DNA from: Gambelia wislizenii
Lineage: Eukaryota > Chordata > Lepidosauria > Squamata > Crotaphytidae
Direction of reading: 5' to 3'
Length of the DNA: 64,000 nt
Assembly (NCBI GenBank): GCA_030847615.1
Contig: JAUMIR010000004.1
Span: 227,644,501 to 227,708,500 of the forward strand
The notes beneath the pieces are model-generated. The model was given only the letters and a program-made list of their open reading frames with translations, was not told the origin of the DNA and did no database searches. Position 1 is the stretch's first letter, and each line of letters opens with the position of its first letter. A program made the translations under genes and the position numbers. Below are positions 45,151 through 56,130 of the stretch, piece after piece.

Positions 45151-45768
45151 GGATTCTGAACTTCTCACCCAGAGGGATTGTAGAAACCACGTGTAGAAAT
45201 TTTACAAGAAAAGAAGCAATGGCTAGTATAGGGGCCATTAGAGAGGCTAAGAGCACATCTGATGTTTACTGCTCAAGGCCTAGTGTTTGGGAGTTGCCAC
45301 AGTACTGTCTGCAGACCCATATCTTCATGGGAAGGGATTATACAAACTGAGCTCAGGAACAGCTCTGTGGGTATGAATCTATAATCCATCATGTTGTATA
45401 TATAAAGAAGTGCAGTGCTTTGTCCCATTCCCTTGGATCTTTGTCTGTCTTGCTGACATGCATCATGCTTGTATGGATCTTCATGGATCAAATCTGTATA
45501 TACTACTCAGCTATACTCTAGTAAAGACTTATATAATAGACACACACTGTGTGTGAGTTATTAGCAGTCTTCTGCATGCCACATGTTCCTGCATCTATAG
45601 TGCAGCTTGGCCCTCTGCACATGCCCAGGAGGGACTTGCACACACACCCCAACAATTTGGTTAAAATCCAACACATCCCAATACTGAAAGACTATTTCAC
45701 TTACAGAAAAGCAATTGAACTGTAGGGAGTAAGCATCAGTCAAGCATGGATTCTGAACTTCTCACCCA
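45151..45768 (+). other. Possible LTR-like segment between 21-bp direct repeats
   Basis: GGATTCTGAACTTCTCACCCA occurs exactly at 45151-45171 and 45748-45768. Between them are a TATA-like TATATATAAAGAAG at about 45397 and a CCCCAACAATTTGGTTAAAA junction near 45648 that could be an LTR end followed by a TGG primer site. No coding sequence. It may be part of a decayed LTR element or an unrelated duplication; no retroviral protein is visible. Confidence 0.35.
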
Positions 45769-46937
45769 CAATGCCCCCTTTGCTGTTTGAAAATAACAAC
45801 AACACCCTTCCTCTTTTTTACAAGATGTGGGCAGATCCAGCACTTAGTCTAGCCCTGTGGCATCACTAAGGCTGGTATCACCCCTCCCTCCTGACAGTGT
45901 CACCTCTCCACAACCCCACCGGTCTGGCCTTCTAGAAAATGGACAGCATCCTCCGCCACTTTATTTGCCACATAAGCATTGTGTGCAAAGAGAGGGAAAT
46001 GACTTGGAAGTTCAGGAGGAACAGCTGGAGAGTTGCCAACACTGCCCTTCACCCTATATTTGCGGCCTGGGGCAGTTATCTCATTGTCCCAAAAGGGGGC
46101 CAAAAGAAAATATTCCCAAAAACTGAAGGTCAGTGAATTTAATAGACACTTTCTGCAGGGGATTGGCTTACTTTAATTTTAGACAAGGTTAGTCATAGAG
46201 ACATTAGGGCTCTCTATCTCCACATCTTCCAGCTGTGTTTTCCTAATCCAGATTGTCCATGGGAATGGTGCTCCATTATGACAAAGCACTGTTCCAGCTG
46301 GCAACCAGGAAATATACCAAGGAGCCTGTGGTGCTATGTGTGAGTTTTCCCAGCTCTGGAGCAAGTATTCCAAGCTCTGGGGAAAATTGGAAGGGGGGGC
46401 CTCTAGACATCTCATTAAATCTAGAGTCATCACCCCCCAACAACTCTTTAGAAATTTGCTTCCTGCCCCCTCAATCCAAATTAACCCCCCTCCAGCATAT
46501 TTTTCACAGAAGATGATTGTCCTGAGAAAAGAGGTGGGAAGGACATCTAGGGAGCAATGATAACCATCTCGGTCTGCACTTGTCTGGTGGTGGGGTGGGG
46601 GGATGTACTGTCTGCAGCCAAAAATAAAGTGCGGGAGGTATGCCACTCACTTCTGTGGTGGAAACCTGTGTCCTTAAATAGCTCCACAGATTCAGAGTTC
46701 TTTTATTACATGCCTTTTCTTTTGTCCTGTCAATTAAAATGCACTCTCTCCCATCAATTCAGACACACTTGGTGTAAAATAAAAAGCTGCAACATGGCTC
46801 ATTAACAAAAAGCGGGCTGTTAACTTTCCTCCTTCAGCCACAAAATCCATTAATAATAATTTAGAAGTGTGCTTTGTCCTCCAGGGGAGGTTTGTAATTT
46901 TAAGAGGAGCCAGGTTCTAAATTAATGCCCTTGCCAA

Positions 46938-46988
<51 letters not shown>

Positions 46989-47904
46989 GCAGCCAGTTAA
47001 TTTCTTTGCTGCTCTTCAAGCTCTGAATAGTCACTGTTTTCTTGATTAGAGGTGGGAGACACTTTCTCAGCAGGATTCTTTGGGCTCTGGGAACATTTGT
47101 TTTGTAAGTGGTTCTGGAAGTTTTACAGTCAAATAGGAAACTCGTTTTGCAAAGCCATTCTTAAGGGGTGGATCAAGACTATGTTGGGAGTAGATCTCCC
47201 AACTGTTTGCAGCTATAGCATCTGGTATTAGTTGTGACCTCAAAACTAAGTTTGGAAATGTTACTTTTTGAACTACAGCTCTTAGAATTCCCTGTGCCTG
47301 TTAGGGGAGGGGATGAGCTGTAGTGGGGGGGAGATGGAGTTTTCCTAAATAAAGAGTAACTGTGTGATTCTATGCTTCTATGAAGGAATGAGCCGGTTTC
47401 ACATCTAAATGGCAATGATCCATGTTTCTTAGTCCAAAGCATTTGCTGGTTTCCTTGCCTCCCCATCTAGGTAGACTCTCAACAATATTCCAGACCTTCC
47501 TTTAACCTGGCACAAACTGGCCCTGGCTGCTAGTCAACAGGGGAAGTGATAAAGAGCCATCTACATGGCATTCCCCCAAATGATGGCTGCAGCTAGCTCA
47601 GAACTAATTGAAGCTGGCAGTCATAAGCTGCCAACTGGTGCATTTGGAACAAAGCAAGGTCACCTGCTGCACTTGGAGTAAACCCATAAGGCAATGGTGG
47701 GGGGGCGGAATCACTGCAGAACCTGGAAAAGTTATTTAGGGAGGGGTGAAAACTCCCTAAATACTCTAGCTAGCATGGCCACCATAAATTTAACTTTCCA
47801 TACTTTGGCTCACTGTTATGTTAAGCTGCCCCCCCCCGTCCCAGATTTGCTAACTTGTTTGGGGGGAAAAGCCAGAGAAAGAGAGAAGCTGCTACCCAGA
47901 TGTA
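45769..47904. other. Intergenic DNA with a GAAA microsatellite
   Basis: A (GAAA)n run of about 13 units is at 46937-46988. No element or gene recognised elsewhere; open frames near 46179-46646 and 46253-46516 oppose each other and have no domain. Confidence 0.4.
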
Positions 47905-48182
47905 CTTGCTGTTGTGTGCCTTCAAGTCACTTCTGCCTTACAGAAAGTTTAAAGGAATTCTATCATGGGGTTTTCTTGGCAAGATTTGTTCAGAGGAATT
48001 TTAGGAATTTTTTATTGGAATAAGACCATTCTACTGAAAAATACTCCCGACAGCAAAAGTTTTGTTCAGAGGAGGTTTGCCTTTGCCTTCCTCTGAGGCT
48101 AAGAGAAAGTGACTTGCCCACGGCCACCCAGTGGGTTTCCATGGGTGAGCAGGGATTTGAACCCTGGTCTCTCCAAATCCTA
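47905..48182 (-). mobile_element. tRNA-derived SINE with a 63-bp insert
   Basis: TGTGTGCCTTCAAGTCACTT and GGGGTTTTCTTGGCAAGATT begin it, and GACTTGCCCACGGCCACCCA with GAACCCTGGTCTCTCCAAAT end it, in minus orientation. The body is broken by a 63-base insert at 47998-48060. Confidence 0.88.
47998..48060. other. 63-base insert with perfect 13-bp target-site duplication
   Basis: The SINE sequence TTTGTTCAGAGGA is present exactly at 47985-47997 and again at 48061-48073. The 63 bases between are foreign to the SINE. On the minus strand they read CTTTTGCTGTCGGGAGTATT... ending AATAAAAAATTCCTAAAAT, A-rich at the end. This is the signature of a very short retrotransposed RNA; the source was not recognised. 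Confidence 0.75.
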
Positions 48183-48377
48183 GGCTGCTGACACACTGCA
48201 AAAATAATGGCTCCATCCTACGGAATCCTGGGGTTTATGGTTTGTTGTGACACCAGAGCTTTCTCACAGAGGAGGATAAATATCTCATAAAACTACAAAT
48301 CCCAGAATTCTGCAGCATTGAGCCATGGCAGTTAAAGCGCTGTCAAACTGCATTATTTCTGCAGTGTGTCAGCTGCC
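48183..48377. mobile_element. Palindromic MITE family P1
   Basis: GGCTGCTGACACACTGCA and the inverse of TGCAGTGTGTCAGCTGCC form the ends. ATCCTGGGGTTTATGG and CTACAAATCCCAGAATTC are the inner family motifs. It abuts the SINE. Confidence 0.85.
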
Positions 48378-48415
48378 CTAGTCCAACACTCAGACACCAA
48401 ACTGGCTCTTCAGAT

Positions 48416-49497
48416 GTAACCTGTGGGTTAGACAATGCAACTGTTAGGTGGATTTGCAATTGGTTGACTGACCGAACCCAAAGGGTAGTCACCAATGGCT
48501 CCTCTTCATCCTGGAGAGAAGTGACTGGTGGGGTGCCACAGGATTCTGTCCTGGGCCCAGTGCTATTCAACATCTTTATCAAGGACTTGGATGAGGGAAT
48601 AGAGGGTATGCTTATCAAGTTTGCAGATGACACCAAATTAGGAGGGGTAGCTAATACCCCAGAGGACAGGATCATAATCCAAAATGACCTCAACAGATTA
48701 GAAAGTTTGGCCAGTTCTAACAAAATGAATTTCAACAGAGAGAAATGTGGGATACTACACTTGGGCAGTAAAATTGAAATGCACAGATGTAGGATGGTGA
48801 CATATGGCTTGAGGGCAGTATATGCGAAAAGGATCTAGGAGTCTCAGTGGACCACAAACTGAACATGAGTCAGCAGTGTGACACGGCAGCTAAAAAAACC
48901 AATGCGATTCTAGGCTGCATTAATAGGAGTATAGTGTCTAGATCAAGGGAAGTAATGGTGCCACTCTATTCTGCTTTGGTCAGACCTCACCTGGAATACT
49001 GTGTCCTGTTCTGGGCACCACAATTCAGGAAGGATATTGAGAAGCTGGAACGTGTCAAGAGGAGGGTGACCAGGGTGGTGGATGGTCTGGAAGCCATGCC
49101 CTATGAGGAGCATCTTAGGGAGCTGGGCATGTTTAGCCTGGGGAAAAGAAGGTTGAGAGGTGACATAATAGCCATTTTTAAATATTTGAAGGATGTCATA
49201 CTGAAGATGGAGCAAGCTTGTTTTCTGCTGCTCCAGAGACTAGGACATGGAGCAATGGGTTCAAACTACAGGAAAAGAGATTCCACCTAAACATTAGGAA
49301 GAACTTCTTGACAGTAAGAGCTCTTCAGAAGTGGAATACACTGCCTCATGCTTTGGTGGAATCTCCTTTTTTGGAGGTTTTTAAACAGAGGCTAGATGGC
49401 CATCTGTCAGAAATGCTTTGATTGTGTATTCCTGCACTGCAGGGGTTGGACTGGATGGCCCTTGAGGTCTCTTCCAACTCTATGATTGTATGATCTT
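48416..49497 (+). mobile_element. CR1 LINE, 3' kilobase, fairly young
   Basis: Contains the reverse transcriptase second half through the 3' terminus (GGGGTTGGACTGGATGGCCC, CTTCCAACTCTATGATTG). It starts inside the reverse transcriptase. The best preserved CR1 in the window. Confidence 0.93.
48464..49421 (+). pseudogene. CR1 ORF2 C-terminal remnant
   Basis: Three frames in order. 48464-48838 has [20 protein letters not shown] and the catalytic FADDTKLGG box. 48847-49290 has [40 protein letters not shown] and [16 protein letters not shown]. 49218-49421 has [20 protein letters not shown] and ESPFLEVFKQRLDGHL. There are breaks at about 48836 and 49205-49290, and Asp replaces Gly in the VPQG motif. 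The endonuclease and first reverse transcriptase half are absent. Confidence 0.92.
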
Positions 49498-50711
49498 TAG
49501 AGTTTTTGAAGAAATACAAAGAAAAGACCTGCCAACTCCACATGATGAGAACTGTGAGGCCAACACCAAAAGGCCCCCTTCCTGGTCAACCTAACTGCTC
49601 TTGGCAATGGGTAAGTAAGCAGGGCATGTAGTGATGACCTGAAGAGTGTGAGTAGACTGCTAGAGTGCAGGGTAAAGACTGTCCTACACTTCACTTGGCC
49701 CAATCATTTTTAGACTTTAAACTTAAAAGCAAGGATGGGCAATGGGAAGCCCATGGGTTACATGTGCTCCCTCAAGAACCCCAGAGCAACTCTCAGTTCT
49801 CAAGAACTCTTCCAGAACACAGCCTCACAGCTGGGGGGGGGGGGACCACGAAAAATCCAAGAGCAGTTTGACAACCCCCACCTCACTCCTTCTCTCTCAC
49901 ACACATTTTTTAAAAATTTATATAGGGTTTTTTTTTAATGGTCGAAAAAAGGGATTGTTTGGGACAATTTTGCCATGTTTTGGCAGCCCCCTGACCTGTT
50001 TTAGCCTGTGGGCAAAGGATGCATCCCAAATCAGAAGTGATGGAGCTATAGCTGAAGTAATTACTTTCTTTAACAAGCAAGTGATCTGCTGCCAAAAATC
50101 ACACTAAAGTAGAAGCTCAAGCCTAAAGGGGAAGCAATTACTTTCAGAAACAATCAATTTTATTGAGTAATTACCGCCACAGAAGCAGTTGATCCCGCTG
50201 AGCCTTTGGCTTACTTTAACAAACCAGCTTTCATTAAACAGGGAAACAGCTTAAAAGTCTCCAGCCTACCTTATTTCTTGGCTAGATAGGCATCATTTAC
50301 TTTTTAAAAATGTAAACCACCCCCCAAAAAATAGAAAGAAGAAAAGTGTGACCCTCAAACACCTGGGAGGTAGTCCCCGGTCACATTTGCCCTTCCCTTC
50401 TTTAAAAGCTAAAACCAGCCTTTTAAATTAGCTGATGCTCTATTGGTGTCATATGAAGCAACCATCAAGACACCGCCCCATTTTCGGGCTGCTGCATTCT
50501 AGACCCACTGAAGTTTCTGAGCTGCCTTTAAAAGCAGCCCCACATAGAGTGCATTTTAGTAGTCCAGCCTGGATTACACTAAGGCATTCATAACCAAAGC
50601 AAAATCACCCCTTTCCATCCACCCCAGGTCCAATGGGGTCCAGTTTCTAAACTGCAATGAAGTTCTCCTGGCCACTGCCATCACCTCAGCTTTTCTTCTT
50701 TTCTTCTGAAT
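49498..50711. other. Non-coding stretch, weak LINE-like piece
   Basis: At about 50412-50650 a segment (CATTCTAGACCCACTGAAGT; TTTTAGTAGTCCAGCCTGGA) resembles part of a reptile L2/CR1-type LINE on the minus strand; low confidence. At 49804-49835 CTTCCAGAACACAGCCTCAC resembles the inverted repeat at 63698. A poly-G run is at 49834-49845. Confidence 0.35.
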
Positions 50712-51001
50712 TCAAGAGAAGGACCATCCAGTCCAACCCCCTGCCATGCAGGAATACACAGTCAAATCTTTCCCAACCGATGGCCATTCAGCCTCTGTTT
50801 AAAAACCTCCAAAGAAGGAGACTCCACCACACTCTGAGGCAGTGTATTCCACTTCCGAACAGCTCTTACTGTCAAGAAGTTCTTCCTAATACTGAGGTGG
50901 AATCTCTTTTCCTGTAGTTTGAATGCATTGCTCCGTGTCCTGCTCTCTGGAGCAGCAGAAAACAAGCTTGCTCCATCCTCAGTATGACATCCCTTCAAAT
51001 A
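50712..51001 (-). mobile_element. CR1 LINE, 3' fragment
   Basis: GGACCATCCAGTCCAACCCC, AAACCTCCAAAGAAGGAGAC, TCTTACTGTCAAGAAGTTC and GCTTGCTCCATCCTCAGTAT: the CR1 3' end on the minus strand. Minus-strand frame 50998-50762 encodes the ORF2 C-terminus (KNFLTVRAVRKWNTLPQSVV). Confidence 0.92.
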
Positions 51002-51262
51002 AGTACTAAATATCCAGAGTTTGACCCCAAATTGGAAGGGGATTCTAACATTCAGAGGTCTTATTTTATTTATATTCTTCCCTTCTCCTGATATGGGACC
51101 CAGAGGAGCTTCAGATCACCCACAATGCTCTTCACAGACACAACAGAGGGATTAAGAGGAATGCTCTCACACTTATACAAGTAGGTGTGGATGTGTGCAG
51201 TCCTAGCACATTTCTCAGCCTAGAGTCAGTGTCCTGCCCTGGGGCCCTTTCAAAATGTACAT

Positions 51263-51426
51263 TTATCCTATGATTCCACTTTAACTACCATAGTTCCATC
51301 CTATGAAATCCTGGGGTTTGCAGTTGAAGGAGGAGTATTTTGAATTCTTGGATGGGACGTTCTCATGCTTCAACAAACTACATACCTCAGGATTCCACAC
51401 GCTGCTCAGGTGAAATCATAGGATTA
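51263..51426. mobile_element. Palindromic MITE family P1, diverged
   Basis: TTATCCTATGATTCCACTTT at the left and TGAAATCATAGGATTA at the right are inverted; CCTATGAAATCCTGGGGTTT and ACCTCAGGATTCC are the inner motifs. Confidence 0.7.
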
Positions 51427-51554
51427 AAAGAGAGTGATGTAAAAGGATCCCAGCACTGTAGCTAGGCAACTTGCCCTTTTTCTTTGTTCGTTGTTCTCCT
51501 TTCTTGTTCTTTTCCCTTTCCCTGTTTCTCTTTCCTTTGTGTCAAAGAAAGCAA

Positions 51555-51767
51555 GGCTGCTGCCACACTGCAGAAATAATGCAGTTTGACACCGCTTTAA
51601 TAGCTCCATCCTATGGAATCCTGGGATTTGTAGTGTGCTGTGGCACCAGAGCTCTCTGACAGAAATGACTAAATATCTCACAAAACTACAAATCCCAGAA
51701 TTCCACAGCATTGAGCCATGGCAGTTCAAGTGGTGTCAAACTGCATTATTTCTGGAGTGGGCAGCCA
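51555..51767. mobile_element. Palindromic MITE family P1, well preserved
   Basis: GGCTGCTGCCACACTGCAGA with GTTTGACACCGCTTTAA on the left, inverted on the right as TTCAAGTGGTGTCAAACTGC and TCTGGAGTGGGCAGCC. Closest to the copy at 48183. Confidence 0.87.
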
Positions 51768-52577
51768 CCCTAATTTGAACTGAAAGCCAGTCACAATGAG
51801 AATCTGCATACACTGTGAACAGATACCAGTTTTAAACCAATTTTTCTGTCTTCATGGCCTCACTAAAATAATCCTGGGGATTATCATTAAAAGAGGGTGA
51901 GAGTGGGCTTCACACCAACCTCTTCATGCATTTAAAAAATGTGTGAGGGGGTGTGTCATAGGATTACTCAGTAGAATGAGGAGCCCTGTGCATGCACTGA
52001 TACAGTATAGTGGAGCCGGGCTCATGGAGTCAAAGCCTTGGGCAAAACCCCATTTGCTTTACAAAAGGCCTGTTCTTGATGGTGATGAAAACTGCTACAA
52101 ATGGGGAGGGACACACAAAGAGAGAGTGAGATTGAGAGAGAGAGAGAGACCTGCTTTTTTGGACTCCCTTTGGGGACACTGGTAAAGACTATCATGATGA
52201 TAGGCTGAACGTTAAACACTATGCATGTAAAACTTCACACAAGGGGGAGAATCCTGAGGGGCCAGGGATGAGCACATGCATGGAGGAGCTCTGTGCACTA
52301 CATGCACATGAGTAGAGCTCTTTCTCCTGCTTGCCCCGCACTGTGGGCAGGGGAAAATGAGGGCGACATGGCCAGAGGACATATTCGCAGTGGGAGACCA
52401 TGGCTGGTGGCTGGAACCTTGATTCCCACTCCTACCCCTGGCACATGAAGGGGTTTGTCTGAATGCCTCTGCTGAAATTGTTCCATCCGGGATACACATC
52501 TCCCACACAAACAGCACTACAGCTCTTTGGGCTTACTTGGGGGAAAAGGTTACAGTTAAACTGATTGCCACAATGTA
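51768..52577. other. Intergenic DNA, nothing recognised
   Basis: A GA-rich run is at about 52116-52149. Overlapping minus-strand frames (52212-52517, 52298-52510) have no domain. Confidence 0.35.
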
Positions 52578-53315
52578 CACAAAGCCCCCACTTATCTGAT
52601 GGGTGAGGGACTGCAGCCCTGTCAGAAAGTGGAATCAGTTGAAAAGTGGGACCCTGTTTTTTAAGCTTGCAAATGCAAGATTGTGCACTAGATGTCGCCA
52701 AGTTGAGTAGACCAGTGGTTCTCAAACTTTATCTCTGTGACCCCCTTTGTGGATGTTGTGCACCCCCAGGAGGGGGTAGCAGGAAGCCAGGTGCACATTC
52801 TTCCTGTTCCACCACATCCGAGGAGCATACCTACTACCAAAGGCAGAAACAGCCAAAGCAGGAAAAATGTGTGCCTGGCCCCTGGGCCTTGCTGCCACCC
52901 TATGCTATAGGGACTCGCATGTCTTTCATCTCCATCGGAGAGTCCACCAGACACCCGCTTCACAAGCTCAAAATGTGTACCTGGCACCTAGGGCTTGCCA
53001 CTGTTTCTGCTGTTCCCTTGGGACCGAGGAACATTAATAATTTAATGTTCAAAAAATGTCTTGTGTCCTCTCCCCCTTGATCAACTACCACTCACTCCCT
53101 CAGGATCATGACCCAAAGTTTGAGAAGCATTGGAGTAGACTGGGGGCAGGCAGGGGAAATCCAGCATGGTATATTATGAACTAAGGTTGAAAGAGTGGGC
53201 CAGGTGTGGTACAAAGTGCAGACCAGGTGCAAAAGTGCTGTACACAGCTATAATTTAGAGCTGTCAAAACAGTGGAATGTTGAAAAACAAGTTTTCAAAA
53301 AGTGGAGGATGCCTG
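52578..53315. mobile_element. TA-flanked DNA element interrupted by a hAT
   Basis: TA at 52576-52577 and 53316-53317. Ends read CACAAAGCCCCCACTTATCT and, inverted, CAGGCATCCTCCACTTTTTG; similarity is partial. Its interior (52713-53132, plus duplication) is a later hAT insertion, so the element itself is about 310 bases. Confidence 0.6.
52713..53132. mobile_element. hAT-like element with perfect 8-bp duplication
   Basis: Begins CAGTGGTTCTCAAACTTTAT and ends GACCCAAAGTTTGAGAAGCATTG. Flanked exactly by GAGTAGAC at 52705-52712 and 53133-53140. The 420-bp length means it is non-autonomous; the open frame inside (52646-53080) spans the junction and is meaningless. Confidence 0.92.
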
Positions 53316-53317
53316 TA

Positions 53318-53950
53318 CTGAATATGTAGTGCAATCGATAATGCTGATACATTTTTACTGGCATGCCTCCCATTCTCTGCAAAATTGGCTGTAGGTTTCC
53401 TGGCACAGCAAGTCCAGCTGTGAGACTCACTCAGCTGCCACAGGCCATTTGGCTTCAAACATCTTATCAAACAGCTCTTTTTAGATTTCTCTCTGAAGGG
53501 CAACCAGCTAGATAGAACATGAATATATCATACACATTGGTTTTCTTTTTCCATTCCCCCTTTCTTTTAGCTGTTTTCTGTCACATCACCAATTGAGTCT
53601 AGCCAGAGTGCAAGCATTACCAGAATCATTGTGTATAAGAATAACATTATCGCAGAGATATTGAAAATAGAAAAAATTGCTTTATTATAACACTTCAGAA
53701 ACATGAAATTGAGCTTCGTGAATCTAAAAGGATACATCTTGTCATTTAGATAGCTGCTTTGCATGTGACACATATCTACATTCTTATGTGTAATATTTCA
53801 CAGTAAATTCCTATTTGATCTGCTACATTCTTCTTCATAAAGGCATCTCTTACTTTCAGTCAGCTTGAATTTTTAGTGTGAAACCATTGGCTACAATGCA
53901 GTACACAGTTACACCCGTCCATTTGGTGTACATTAAGCTGCTAGATTATT
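53318..53950. other. Intergenic DNA, nothing recognised
   Basis: AT-rich, no coding pattern or element identified. Confidence 0.35.
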
Positions 53951-54671
53951 CAGTTCGCAGGGGTTAGGTTCCACAGACCCCCGCAAATGTGAAAATTCCG
54001 CAAATAATGACTGCCCTCCCCCTCCCCAGCCAAAGTGACCACGGGGACTCCGGCGGCCCACAGTCGCTTTCCCCCACCTCCACCTCCCTCACCAGGCCTT
54101 CATGGGGCCTTTGGAGAGTCTCCGGAGGCCCATGGATGCCTCCCCAGCCCTCCCCACTCCCTCCCCAGGCCTTCACGGGACCTCCGGAGGCCCCGTGGTT
54201 GCCTCCCCAGCCCTCCCCCTCCCTCCCCAGGCCTTCACGGGGCCTTTGGAGAGTCTCCGGAGGCCCCATGGATGCCTCCCCAGCCCTCCCCACTCCCTCC
54301 CCAGGCCTTCACGGGACCTCCGGAGGCCCCGTGGTTGCCTCCCCAGCCCTCCCCCTCCCTCCCCAGGCCTTCACGGGGTCTCCGGAGGCCCCGTGGTCAC
54401 CTTCCCAGCCCTCCCCAGGCCTTCACGGGGCCTTTGGAGCCCCGTGGTTGCATCCCCAGCCCTCCTCCTCCCTCCCAAGGCCTTCACGGGGCTTTCAGAG
54501 AGTCTCCAGAGGCCCTGTGGTCGCCTCCCCGGCCCTCCCCTCCCTCCCAAGGCCTTTACGGGGCCTTCGGACGCCCCCTGTCACTGCTTTTGGGACAGTG
54601 GGTGGGCCCTCCCCAAACCCCAAATATTCAAAACCGTGAATGCTAAGTTCACAAATGTGGAGGGGCAACTG
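53951..54671. mobile_element. Tigger/pogo-like element, family C, copy 2, carrying a minisatellite
   Basis: The right end GTTCACAAATGTGGAGGGGCAACTG is followed by TA (54672-54673). The left end is shortened (CAGTTCGCAGGGGTTAGGTT) but continues with the family sequence CCCCCGCAAATGTGAAAA. Nearly the whole interior is a GC-rich tandem array. The family relation to 43737-44321 is shown by both ends. Confidence 0.83.
54094..54560. repeat. GC-rich minisatellite with a two-unit higher-order repeat
   Basis: AGGCCTT marks unit starts at 54094, 54167, 54229, 54303, 54365, 54417, 54478 and 54550. The unit lengths are about 73, 62, 74, 62, 52, 61 and 72 bases. The 73+62 pair is repeated nearly exactly, giving a 135-136-base higher-order unit. 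Core: TTCACGGG, CTCCGGAGGCCCC, TGCCTCCCCAGCCCTCCCC. The array produces long proline-rich frames in all plus-strand frames, which is not coding evidence. Confidence 0.9.
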
Positions 54672-54673
54672 TA

Positions 54674-55146
54674 CAGTGGAATGTGACAGTTTGTAAACAA
54701 GCAACTGAAATGCCCTTTTAAAGAACTAGAAAATGTTATTCTTAAAAGGGGGGAGAGAGAGAGAGAACATTGCTGTTACAGTAATGAAATAACATTGTTC
54801 TCACGTGTTACATTACTTTTGTAATTTTGCTAAGCCTTTGTTACCAGAAAGGAAACTTCTTGTGGTTGGCTACATTCCTGGTAACACATTCTTTCAAAGA
54901 CCTGGGAAAGGGATGGCAGACGCATGGAGGCTTATGCCTCTGCTTACTGGGCAACTAGAATGCCTCACACATAGGAGATGCAGAGACAAAGCTGGCAAAC
55001 AGGATGGCAGAAGAGGGAGAGACAAGAGGTGGATGTCCCTTCCCCAGTTCTGCCTCCTCTCACCTTCAGCTTTGCACAGTCCTCATCTTTTTTTATGGAT
55101 CAAATAGTCTTCTGTAGAAAAAACTTTCCTTACCCTGGCCTAGAGC
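54674..55146. other. Non-coding stretch, nothing recognised
   Basis: A short GA run is at about 54752-54764. No element or coding pattern. Confidence 0.35.
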
Positions 55147-55581
55147 CTTTTCAAACTACACAGTTACAGCAGTATGATTTCACTTTAACTGCCATGGCTG
55201 CATCCTATGGAACCCTAGAATCTGTAGTTTGGTGAAGCACTATAATTCTAAATGTGGTGGTGGAAGTGCATCTTCAAGTTATTTCTGACTTATGGTAACC
55301 CTAAGGTAAACCTATCATGGGGTTTTCTTGGCAAGATTTGTTCAGAAAGGTTTGAGGCTGAGAGAGTGAGACTTGCCCAAGGTCACTCAGTGGGTTTCTA
55401 TAGCCGAGCAAGGTTTCAAACCCTGGTCTCCAGAGTCATAATCCAGTGCTCAAACCACTATACCATGCTGGCTCCAGAATTCTAAATATCCTCCCCTAAA
55501 CTCCAAATTGCAGGATTTCATAGGATGTTGCCATGACAGGTCAAGTGGACTCATAGTGCTATAACTATATAGTGTGAAAGG
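55147..55581. mobile_element. Palindromic MITE family P1, split by a SINE
   Basis: CCTTTTCAAACTACACAGTT at the left and AACTATATAGTGTGAAAGG at the right are inverted ends. The left arm continues to ATTCTAAATG and the right resumes with ATTCTAAATA after a SINE. Confidence 0.8.
55254..55477 (-). mobile_element. tRNA-derived SINE nested in a MITE
   Basis: GTGGTGGTGGAAGTGCATCT, GGGGTTTTCTTGGCAAGATT, GACTTGCCCAAGGTCACTCA, CAAACCCTGGTCTCCAGAGT and ACCATGCTGGCTCC give the full SINE on the minus strand. Flanked by AATTCTAAAT exactly at 55244-55253 and 55478-55487. Confidence 0.92.
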
Positions 55582-55745
55582 TCTCAAATGTTGTGTGAAT
55601 TCAATATAATTGATTGCTTATGCTGCTGGGTTAATTTTGAGAAGATATCACAGGGGTTGTAACAAAATCTACTATCAAGATGGTGGTTAAAGATTTCAGA
55701 GGAGAGTAATGAAATATTCCACAGAAGATAAGGAGATAAATCAAG

Positions 55746-55777
<32 letters not shown>

Positions 55778-56130
55778 CATATATCAATCTCTTTCCAAGA
55801 TGGGCATACTAACAGTATCAGGATACTGTATGTCTTGGAATTAGCATGGTTGTTCAAGGAGGCTAAGGGCTGTACTGAGATATTTGAAGGTGGCCTGGAA
55901 ATATGTGCAGGAATTATAGCAGATCTCATGATATGTGTGTGTGACAGTAATAGTGAAATGTAGGGGAATAAAATAAGATGTGGCTGTGAATTCTAGGAAG
56001 ATGGAGGTGTTTAGCTTGATATGGCAGGGGATTATGAAGCATGTGTAGTGATATTATATATACAAAAATATGGCACAGGTTGCAGTAAAACACAAACAGG
56101 AGACTGTCAGACAAGCAGGGCTGATTTCAA
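55582..56130. other. Non-coding stretch with TA/GA microsatellite
   Basis: (TA)n then (GA)n lies at about 55746-55778. Nothing else recognised. Confidence 0.4.

Noticed and set aside
45857..46126. An 89-residue plus-strand open frame
   Set aside because: No recognisable domain and overlapped by frames on the other strand; no transcript signals seen.
46937..46988. GAAA array as a possible regulatory or recombination site
   Set aside because: A simple microsatellite of a common type; no further structure around it.
52646..53080. A 144-residue open frame near 52.8 kb
   Set aside because: It crosses the junction of a hAT insertion with its target, so it cannot be an ancestral gene.
53989..54686. 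Three overlapping plus-strand open frames of about 200 residues, rich in Pro, Ser and Gly
   Set aside because: All three frames are open because of the GC-rich tandem repeat; there is no start context, domain or codon preference. They are products of the minisatellite.
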